Shown: positions 5,923 through 11,279 of the stretch, piece after piece
Layout of the letters: every line of letters starts with the position of its first letter
How positions within the stretch are numbered: position 1 is the first letter of the stretch
Assembly (NCBI GenBank): GCA_003159055.1
Contig: PMLH01000277.1
Coordinates: forward strand, 1 to 11,279
Direction of reading: 5' to 3'
DNA length: 11,279 nucleotides
Source of the DNA: Myxococcales bacterium
Lineage (GTDB): Bacteria; Myxococcota; Polyangia; Fen-1088
Program-made: the position numbers and the translations under genes
Notes under the pieces: model-generated
The model's input: the letters and a program-made list of their open reading frames with translations, nothing else
Told to the model about the DNA's origin: nothing
Databases searched by the model: none

Positions 5923-6231
5923 ATGAACTTCGATCTCAACAGGCAGGATGATACGTCGGTGTTGTCTATCGGGGGTGAGCTCGATGCTCTGTCGGTCCTG
6001 GATCTGCGGCCGGTCATCGACAGGATCGGAGAGGACCGGCCCTCGAAAGTGCTCGTCGATCTGTCCCATCTGCGTTTGATTGATAGCTCGGGGGTGGGTG
6101 CAATCGTCGGGCTCTTCAAGAGAGTCAGAGCCTACGAGGGATACATGGCGGTCGTCGGTGTTCACGATCAACCGCTCGCAATCCTCCGGCTTCTCCGACT
6201 CGACCGCGTCCTGGCCCGCCCGTCCTCTTGA
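5923..6231 (+). CDS. STAS-domain anti-anti-sigma factor (SpoIIAA/RsbV-like)
   Basis: Small cytoplasmic switch protein that, when unphosphorylated, would bind the HATPase anti-sigma factor and free its sigma factor. The 102 residues give a full STAS pattern: MNFDLNRQDDTSVLSIGGEL, VLVDLSHLRLIDSSGVGAIV and MAVVGVHDQPLAILRLLRLD. The phosphorylation loop is DSSG at 54-57; by analogy with SpoIIAA the target is the second serine, Ser56. The ATG at 5923 has GGGG 6 nt upstream; an in-frame TTG at 5911 is a less likely start. The protein ends about eight residues after LDRV, somewhat short for the family, which usually has a further acidic helix. It lies divergent to the anti-sigma gene instead of in one operon. 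The downstream PP2C phosphatase is the obvious candidate to dephosphorylate it. Confidence 0.9.
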   Translation: MNFDLNRQDDTSVLSIGGELDALSVLDLRPVIDRIGEDRPSKVLVDLSHLRLIDSSGVGAIVGLFKRVRAYEGYMAVVGVHDQPLAILRLLRLDRVLARPSS

Positions 6232-6348
6232 ACGCCAGCCGTCCGAACGTTCAGGGACCTGTTGGCGTAGGATGATTTTCGAGGCGTCCACATTGATGGC
6301 TGGGCCCGAGCGGGTGTGTGGAGTGCCAGCCATCGGTCAATCTCGACC

Positions 6349-6376
6349 TTGACGGTGTGCCGAGCGGCAGGATAGG
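6349..6376 (+). promoter_or_regulatory. Weak candidate promoter of the Ser/Thr kinase gene
   Basis: TTGACG (6349-6354, 5 of 6) and GATAGG (6371-6376, 3 of 6) are 16 nt apart in the 205-nt gap between the STAS and kinase genes. The -10 match is poor, so this is tentative. Confidence 0.25.
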
Positions 6377-6436
6377 ACCAGACATTCTGGACGGCGCCGC
6401 CTCATGCGGCAGTCCGGTGTTTGCTTAAGAGCCACG

Positions 6437-8128
6437 ATGACATCCGAGAAGGCCGCTCCGCCGTTGCTTGAGACGATCCTCCGTCCGGGGCAGACCGTCG
6501 CGGGAAAATACTGCGTCGACCATCTCATCGCCGCGGGCGGAATGGCGGCGATCTGGGCAGGCAGCAATCTTCGCACCGGCAAGCGCGTCGCCCTGAAAGT
6601 CGTCTTGCGATCCTTTGCGTCCACGGCTGGCGCCGAAGAGCTGTTCCGGCGCGAAGCACTGGCCGCAAGCCGCGTGAACCATCCCAACGTCGTCACCATC
6701 TTTGACGTTGTTGACCACGCAGCCAGGACCTGCATCGTGATGGAGTTTCTGGACGGCGAAGATCTCGGTGCCCACATCGCACGCCACGGTCGCCTCAACC
6801 TCGAAGAGGCGGTTGCACTGCTCTTGCCAGCCATGCGCGGCGTAGCGGCGGCCAACGCGCAAGGCGTGGTTCATCGCGACCTCAAGCCCAAGAACATCTT
6901 CCTCTGCATCGGTCCCGATGGTCGCCTGGTGACCACCAAGATCCTCGACTTCGGAATCTCGTTGTTCGCAGACAAGGCCGGCCAGCAACGGTCGAGGACG
7001 GTTCAGCTACCCACCCACGGAACACCGGCGTACATGTCTCCCGAGCACATCACGGGGTCACCGAACATCGACGAGCGGGCAGACGTCTATGGCTTCGGTG
7101 TGATCTTGTTCGAGACGCTGGCTGGGCGGGCGCCCTTTGTAGGCCCCCCAGGGTCCGAGCTGCTCATGCGAATTCTGGAAGAGCCGTTGCCCAAGCTGAC
7201 GTTCTTTCGTCCGGATCTGTCCCCCGGAATGGACGCCATCATCGAGCAGGCGATGGCGAAGAATCCCGACGACCGCTTCCCGACGCTGAACCATTTCATT
7301 GCGGCGCTTGAGGAGCACGTATTGCCGCGGTCACCGATGCTCCGCTCGCTGACACCGATGGTCGGGGTTCCGCTGTTTGATTCGGGAAGCGGGCCGAAGG
7401 GTCTTGCAGATTCGGTCGTGCAGGTTGTCCGGCGATCGGAGCCCTCTGGAGAACATGACGAAGGGGTGACCAAGGCGCTTTATGGGTTGTCGCGCACTGG
7501 CCTGCCGAAAGATGATCGTCAGGCTCCGCCGCTGGCACCGCTAGTGCCCACGTCGGAGAAGCGGTCGGTCGGCAGCGGCAACGTCGATTCAGACCCTCTC
7601 GTACTTTCCGTTCAGCGGAGACAGGTGGTGCGGCGTCAGCTCGCCATCGCTACGCTGGTTGGCGCTGTTGCTGCGGTGGTGGCGTGGTTTGTAATTCCGG
7701 ATCGCCCCCACCATCCAGAGCGTGAGCACCAGCCAGCCGCTATACCTGCAGCAGCCATGCCGGAGTCTATCCCGCCGGTCGCGGCCCCGACCTCCACCGG
7801 CCGCGCGCAGCCCATCGCCCTTCCCCGAGAAACCCCTGAGCCAAGCGTGCCGGAAGCGCCTTCCGCGTTGGACGACATGCCAACCGACACCCGGTCCTGG
7901 TTGCACTCGCCACCTGTCGGAGGAGCGAAGAACCGCGCAACCCACGCAACCGCTCGGCCCACGGCACGACGGTCGGCTGGCAGTCAAGACAAAGCCGCCG
8001 AGCCGGTGCAGGAGCACGCGGCGGAAGCTGCCACCGAAGCGCCCCCATCGAGTTTGTCCCCCCCACCAACACCACCGCCGGAGGGACACACCAACAGAGC
8101 CGGCCAATTGTCGGCCGACGACTTCTAG
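6437..8128 (+). CDS. Membrane-anchored eukaryote-like Ser/Thr protein kinase
   Basis: Predicted Hanks-type kinase of 563 residues: cytoplasmic kinase domain (about 24-295), linker, one membrane helix (about 402-420, LAIATLVGAVAAVVAWFVI) and a Pro/Ala-rich outer tail. Catalytic residues are present: Lys54 (VALKVV), Glu73 in helix C, HRDLKPKN (146-153), DFG (171-173), GTPAYMSPE (195-203) and DVYGFG (216-221). The Gly-rich loop reads IAAGGMAAIWAG, where two glycines usual in bacterial kinases (IGxGGMGxVW) are alanine, so ATP handling may differ. The tail has no PASTA or other recognised sensor repeats. ATG 6437 has AAGAG 5 nt upstream; ATG 6404 in frame is an alternative that adds 11 residues. 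The FHA-phosphatase gene 1.2 kb downstream could read its phosphothreonines (inference). This architecture is common in Myxococcota. Confidence 0.93.
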   Translation: MTSEKAAPPLLETILRPGQTVAGKYCVDHLIAAGGMAAIWAGSNLRTGKRVALKVVLRSFASTAGAEELFRREALAASRVNHPNVVTIFDVVDHAARTCIVMEFLDGEDLGAHIARHGRLNLEEAVALLLPAMRGVAAANAQGVVHRDLKPKNIFLCIGPDGRLVTTKILDFGISLFADKAGQQRSRTVQLPTHGTPAYMSPEHITGSPNIDERADVYGFGVILFETLAGRAPFVGPPGSELLMRILEEPLPKLTFFRPDLSPGMDAIIEQAMAKNPDDRFPTLNHFIAALEEHVLPRSPMLRSLTPMVGVPLFDSGSGPKGLADSVVQVVRRSEPSGEHDEGVTKALYGLSRTGLPKDDRQAPPLAPLVPTSEKRSVGSGNVDSDPLVLSVQRRQVVRRQLAIATLVGAVAAVVAWFVIPDRPHHPEREHQPAAIPAAAMPESIPPVAAPTSTGRAQPIALPRETPEPSVPEAPSALDDMPTDTRSWLHSPPVGGAKNRATHATARPTARRSAGSQDKAAEPVQEHAAEAATEAPPSSLSPPPTPPPEGHTNRAGQLSADDF

Positions 8129-8325
8129 ACTGCGGTCCGCCACGTCAGGACGGCAACGAGGGCGGATGCTGCTCTGGGGCTGCGGGAGGGGGGCCGCACC
8201 GCACGAGACCCGCGGCATCGCTTCGATAAGCAGTCCTCCTGCCGCGTTGAGGTTTTCGCTAGCGTGTGAGCCTCCATGTGATTCAGGAAGCGAAACGTGT
8301 CCTCTGGGTTTTGCAGATCCGATCC

Positions 8326-8340
8326 TGTACAATTTGTACA
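8326..8340. promoter_or_regulatory. 15-bp perfect palindrome overlapping the antitoxin start, probable operator
   Basis: TGTACAA-T-TTGTACA is a perfect inverted repeat whose last base is the A of ATG 8340. TACAAT (8328-8333) inside it resembles a -10 box, which would place transcription start at about the ATG itself. There is no good -35. Probably bound by the antitoxin for autoregulation. Confidence 0.6.
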
Positions 8341-8594
8341 TGTCGCGACAAATGGCTATCAGCGAAGTCAGGAAAGTCCTACCCTCTCTTTTGAAGGAGA
8401 TTCAGAGGAATGGCACGCCCGTGGAAATTACCAATCGTGGCGTCATCGTTGCGCGATTGATTGGCCCGCTGACTGACGAGGCCGGAACAGCAAGAGCACT
8501 TCTCTCTCTGCGGCAAAGGCTGCCTCGCCGCCGTGGACGGCGCGGAAATGTTTCGGTGCACAAAACCGACCACCTGACGAGACGCCGCGACTAA
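8340..8594 (+). CDS. Phd-like type II antitoxin
   Basis: This 84-residue protein precedes, and overlaps by 1 nt (TAATG), a PIN toxin gene. The N-terminal half fits the Phd/YefM DNA-binding fold: MAISEVRKVLPSLLKEIQRN followed by GTPVEITNRGVIVARLIGPL. ATG 8340 has no ribosome site and may be leaderless; an in-frame ATG at 8352 (MAISEV) is an equally good start by family comparison. The tail after residue 50 is very arginine-rich (RQRLPRRRGRRGN, ending LTRRRD), unlike the mostly acidic toxin-wrapping tails of the family. This could be a different toxin-binding mode or the result of an old frameshift. The palindrome at its start codon fits autoregulation. It is not closely similar to the first antitoxin in the window. 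Confidence 0.83.
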   Translation: MSRQMAISEVRKVLPSLLKEIQRNGTPVEITNRGVIVARLIGPLTDEAGTARALLSLRQRLPRRRGRRGNVSVHKTDHLTRRRD

Positions 8595-9010
8595 TGCCTC
8601 TCCCGAAGGAATTGTTCGTCGATACGTCGTTCTGGTTTGCGGCGATGGTAGCCACTGACGTGAACCATGAACGCGCGGGTGAATTGCTCGAAGAGGCGGC
8701 CGCTACGGCCAGTCGGTTTCACACCACGCGCGAGGTGATGAGCGAAACCCTCACCCTTCTACGCTATCGCGACGGGGCACGTTCGGCTCTCCTGTTTGCG
8801 AGGGATATCTTGCCGACCGTCGAAATGGTTGTTCCAGATTCGACTGACCACGCTGCTGCTCTGGAGGTCTTTCGACGTCTGGCCCCCAGGCGACGCCTCT
8901 CTTATTGCGATGCGGTCTCGTTGGTCATCGTGAGGCAGCGGCTTGGTGACATGGCCTGCCTGGCATTCGACCGCGACTTTCGCGCGCTCGGTCTCACGGT
9001 TCTGGCCTGA
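8594..9010 (+). CDS. PIN-domain ribonuclease toxin (VapC-like)
   Basis: Predicted 138-residue Mg-dependent RNase toxin, translationally coupled to the antitoxin by a TAATG overlap and lacking its own ribosome site. PIN acidic residues are visible: Asp10 (LFVDTSFWFA), Glu47 and Glu51 (TTREVMSETLTLLRYR), Asp106 (LSYCDAVSLV), and Asp126 and Asp128 (LAFDRDFRALG). The block HTTREVMSETLTLL and the ending FDRDFRALGLTVL are characteristic of VapC-type proteins, and differ clearly from the COG1569-like toxin at the other end of the region. It is intact, of usual length, and sits between the kinase and the phosphatase genes. Target RNA unknown. Confidence 0.9.
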   Translation: MPLPKELFVDTSFWFAAMVATDVNHERAGELLEEAAATASRFHTTREVMSETLTLLRYRDGARSALLFARDILPTVEMVVPDSTDHAAALEVFRRLAPRRRLSYCDAVSLVIVRQRLGDMACLAFDRDFRALGLTVLA

Positions 9011-9291
9011 ATCGTGCCTCTTTGCTGCTAAATGCCAGGCCCCCTTCGTGAGGCGTGGGTCACGCCGCCCTTGCTCGTGATGACCTCCGCCTCGGCCTTG
9101 GTGACATCCCGTGCTATTGCGAGGTCATCTTCGCTGTGAATCCGTGTCGCGCAAAGTCGTGCCTGCTTGCGATTTCTTGGCACTACCGGCAGTATGCACG
9201 TGCCAGCTCTGCTGGCCCGGAAGAGCGGCTCCGTCAATCACGACCACCAGCACGTCTCCAAACCGGATCGACTTGGGCACCAGGGAATTCC
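9011..9291. other. Intergenic region before the FHA-PP2C gene
   Basis: No gene, promoter consensus or repeat could be supported in these 281 nt. The phosphatase frame is open through it to 9055, and a 69-codon minus-strand frame (9028-9237) exists, but neither translation resembles a known protein. Confidence 0.4.
9282..9286 (+). promoter_or_regulatory. Ribosome binding site deciding the FHA-PP2C start
   Basis: AGGGA lies 5 nt before ATG 9292 and favours this start over the open frame extending upstream to 9055. Confidence 0.6.
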
Positions 9292-10935
9292 ATGAGTGAG
9301 ATAGAAGGCCATTTTCTGGAGGTTAATGGCGGGGGTGTTGAAGGCCGCCCATCGACGCGCGTGCGCCTGGGGTCGTGTACCACCGTGGGCCGCGACGAGG
9401 ACAACGACATCAGCTTCGGAGATACGATGTTGTCTCGTCGCCATGCCGAATTTCGCCAGCGAAATGGCGTTTTCTGTGTTGTGGATTTGGACAGCTCGAA
9501 CGGGACTTACGTCAACGCCATCCGTGTCCATGGTGAGCGGGATTTGGCCGATGGCGATGTTGTTACCTTGGGCGGGACCTCCCTGGTCTTTCGCGAGACC
9601 GAGATCTTCGCCCCTGAGGAGACAGCAAACCGCGGTGTCGTGCTGGCCGAACTGGCGGACACGTCAACGCAATGCGTAATGCAGAAGATCGTCGACGTCT
9701 CGGACCTGGTTCACGAGGACCTAGGCCTGGGCGTGGTCTGCCAGGCGACCAATGCCTTGGTCGCGCATTATCCTCTGCCGGAGCTCTTCGACAGGGTCCT
9801 GGAGACGATTCTGGAGGCGATTCCCGCGCAGCGCGCGGCCATCATCCTCCTTGAGGGGCAGCCTCCGGTGCCCACCCTGAAAGCCACGCGCACCCGTTCC
9901 GGCGCCGACATGGGGGAGATCAGGTGGGATATTGTCCAGCGCTCTGTTGAAGGTCGAGACGCCGTCCTGGTGCGCGACGTTTTCCAGAGGACTGAGTTGC
10001 GCAACCTAGCCGCTGCCCCGATTCGTTCAGTCATGTGCGCGCCACTTCGGTCGACTTCCCACGGTCGGGTTCTGGGAATGATCTACGCGGATAACCAGAG
10101 TGACCGTCCGCCGCTGACCGATCGGGATCTGCACATCTTCATCATGATGGCGAACATCACGGCGACGAAGATCGAAAACGCACGACTCCTGGAAGAGAAC
10201 CTGCAAAAGCAGCGCATCGATGAAGATATGCGGTTGGCGGCTCAGATCCAGTCCGATTTGCTACCGCGCAGCTCGCCCCTGGTCTCCGGCTATGATGTGT
10301 ACGGCAACACCGAGCCTTGCCGCATGGTGGGCGGTGACTACTTCGACTTCAAATACGACGGTCAATGCCTGCATTTGGTGCTCGCGGACGTTTCCGGCAA
10401 GGGCACCGGGGCGGCCATGCTCATGGTGGCGCTGCGGGCCACGGTGCGCGCCCACTGGCAGGACGGCACCCTGACCGAAGCCACCAGCAGAATCAACCGG
10501 ACGTTCCATCAAACCGTGCCGCCCGACAAATATGCAACCTGCTTCCTGGCCCGGCTGGAAACAACTAGCGGTTGCCTGGATTACGTGAATGCAGGACACA
10601 ATCGGCCGCTGCTCGTACGACCGAACGGACAATGGTGCCGCCTGGAAGCAGGGGGCACCGTCCTCGGTGCCTTCCCCGAGACAACCTTCGAGCAAGGGAC
10701 GGTCGTTTTGGAGCCGGGGGCCTGCCTGCTCGTATTCTCCGATGGCGTAAGCGACGCGTGGCGCGACCATGACGAGGCTGATCGCCAGCTGGTCAACCTC
10801 GTGCTGGCACGGAAGCAGGGCGAAGCGGCGGCTCTTTGCGCCGAAATCTTCCGCGCTGGAGAGCGGGCCCAGGATGACCGGACCTTGATGATTCTAGAAC
10901 GGACCTCGGGTGACGTTCCCACGTCGCGCGGATAA
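9292..10935 (+). CDS. FHA-GAF-PP2C phosphatase (RsbU/SpoIIE-type)
   Basis: Predicted cytoplasmic Mn/Mg-dependent Ser phosphatase of 547 residues that would dephosphorylate a STAS anti-anti-sigma protein. The FHA domain, about residues 5-100, has VGRDEDND (32-39), LSRRHAEF (47-54) and DSSNGTYVN (67-75), all the phosphothreonine-binding landmarks. A GAF domain follows (about 160-297; CAPLRS, LGMIYADNQ). A linker helix (297-322, ending AAQIQSDLLP) leads to the PP2C_SIIE domain (323-536), with metal ligands in GGDYFD (347-352; Asp349), LADVSGKGTGAAM (364-376; Asp366), FSDGVSDAW (482-490; Asp484) and QDDRTLMIL (527-535). No membrane helix was seen. ATG 9292 has a ribosome site; an upstream extension to 9055 would be low-complexity and atypical. 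It converges with the next gene across 13 nt. The FHA domain suggests docking to a phosphorylated kinase such as the one encoded upstream. Confidence 0.95.
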   Translation: MSEIEGHFLEVNGGGVEGRPSTRVRLGSCTTVGRDEDNDISFGDTMLSRRHAEFRQRNGVFCVVDLDSSNGTYVNAIRVHGERDLADGDVVTLGGTSLVFRETEIFAPEETANRGVVLAELADTSTQCVMQKIVDVSDLVHEDLGLGVVCQATNALVAHYPLPELFDRVLETILEAIPAQRAAIILLEGQPPVPTLKATRTRSGADMGEIRWDIVQRSVEGRDAVLVRDVFQRTELRNLAAAPIRSVMCAPLRSTSHGRVLGMIYADNQSDRPPLTDRDLHIFIMMANITATKIENARLLEENLQKQRIDEDMRLAAQIQSDLLPRSSPLVSGYDVYGNTEPCRMVGGDYFDFKYDGQCLHLVLADVSGKGTGAAMLMVALRATVRAHWQDGTLTEATSRINRTFHQTVPPDKYATCFLARLETTSGCLDYVNAGHNRPLLVRPNGQWCRLEAGGTVLGAFPETTFEQGTVVLEPGACLLVFSDGVSDAWRDHDEADRQLVNLVLARKQGEAAALCAEIFRAGERAQDDRTLMILERTSGDVPTSRG

Positions 10936-10948
10936 CCGACGACCGCTG

Positions 10949-11279
10949 TCAGAAGGTTCGCACTCGCAACCCGCCACCGAAGCTGGCCACCCAGACTTCG
11001 TTGGTTTTGTACGGATTGAAGAAGACACGCATCGGGTGCGCAAATGGGTAGTCGGGGTCTGCCACGAACGTGGGAGATGCGGCAGAGAGATTGCTGGTGC
11101 TCCACAGTCCGTCGGACTCGGTCGTCACGAACATGTGGGCCGGATTGCGTGGGTCGATGGTGCAGGACTCGACGTTGCCTCCCTGCCAAATCGACGTCCA
11201 ATGCTGGCCACGATCGGTGGTTCGATAAAGACCATTGGTTTCCGCCGGGCCGCCACCGAATTGCTGGAAGACACCAACA
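10949..11279 (-). CDS. Asp-box (BNR) beta-propeller protein, C-terminal part
   Basis: The frame is open from the right edge to a TGA at 10951-10949, giving the last 109 residues of a protein that starts outside the window. It contains the Asp-box signature TTDRGQHWTSIW, then CTIDPRNPAHMFVTTESDG and PMRVFFNPYKTNEVWVASFG. These are repeating propeller blades of the sialidase/VPS10/YCF48-like type. Such proteins are often secreted or surface glycan- or protein-binding proteins, but the fragment does not show catalytic residues or a signal peptide, so no activity can be assigned. The ATG at 11134 is an internal Met, because the Asp-box lies upstream of it. The gene ends tail to tail with the FHA-PP2C gene. 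Confidence 0.8.
   Translation of the reverse strand, partial: VGVFQQFGGGPAETNGLYRTTDRGQHWTSIWQGGNVESCTIDPRNPAHMFVTTESDGLWSTSNLSAASPTFVADPDYPFAHPMRVFFNPYKTNEVWVASFGGGLRVRTF

Noticed and set aside
5645..5926. 93-codon plus-strand frame ending in an ATGA overlap with the STAS start
   Set aside because: The translation shows no recognisable domain and no clear ribosome site; the overlap is probably chance in the divergent promoter region.
6241..6258. Palindrome GAACGTTC (6245-6252) with imperfect flanks between the STAS and kinase genes
   Set aside because: Only 8 perfect bp, 98 nt upstream of the best candidate -35 and not at any recognisable site; expected by chance at this size.
5707..6333. 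208-codon minus-strand frame opposite the STAS gene
   Set aside because: Shadow of a well-supported STAS gene; no protein family recognised.
7589..8341. 250-codon minus-strand frame opposite the kinase tail
   Set aside because: Antisense of the Pro/Ala-rich kinase tail; composition only reflects GC-rich codons.
9028..9237. 69-codon minus-strand frame in the gap before the FHA-PP2C gene
   Set aside because: No ribosome site, no domain and no neighbour supporting it; possible gene remnant but not demonstrable.
9055..9291. N-terminal extension of the FHA-PP2C protein to 9055
   Set aside because: The extension has no domain similarity, and ATG 9292 has a properly spaced AGGGA and places the FHA domain at the N-terminus as usual.

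Overview
The window is GC-rich, gene-dense bacterial DNA. A eukaryote-like Ser/Thr kinase with a C-terminal membrane anchor and Pro-rich tail, an FHA-GAF-PP2C phosphatase, an outer-membrane efflux channel and a TlyA methyltransferase together suggest a Gram-negative bacterium of the Myxococcota (former Deltaproteobacteria) type. This is inferred from gene content and composition; no phylogenetic marker was compared.

Layout. Bases 1-2379 (+) hold the end of a tripartite efflux operon: an EmrA/HlyD-type adaptor, cut at the left edge, followed 2 nt later by a TolC-type channel. The channel gene converges on tlyA (-) with a 4-nt overlap of stop codons. Next to tlyA is a tRNA-Ala(CGC) gene (+) with its own promoter and a leader hairpin. 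Right of the tRNA is a leftward Phd/YefM-PIN toxin-antitoxin (TA) pair. Its promoter contains a perfect 24-bp palindrome, and its toxin appears to start at a rare CTG codon. An EntD/Sfp-like phosphopantetheinyl transferase (+) follows.

Bases 5043-10935 hold a dispersed partner-switching set: an RsbW-like HATPase anti-sigma factor (-), a divergent STAS anti-anti-sigma protein (+), a membrane Ser/Thr kinase (+), and an FHA-GAF-PP2C (RsbU/SpoIIE-type) phosphatase (+). A second, unrelated Phd-PIN (VapC-like) TA pair lies between kinase and phosphatase, with a perfect 15-bp palindrome running into the antitoxin start codon. The right edge holds the C-terminal part of a leftward Asp-box (BNR) beta-propeller protein.

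Likely joint working (inference). The phosphatase would dephosphorylate the STAS protein, which would then titrate the HATPase anti-sigma factor and free a sigma factor that is not in the window. The phosphatase FHA domain could link this switch to phosphothreonines made by the Ser/Thr kinase. The two TA pairs look like autonomous modules in the spaces beside the tRNA and between the signalling genes. No rRNA, IS element, CRISPR array or convincing T-tract terminator was seen.
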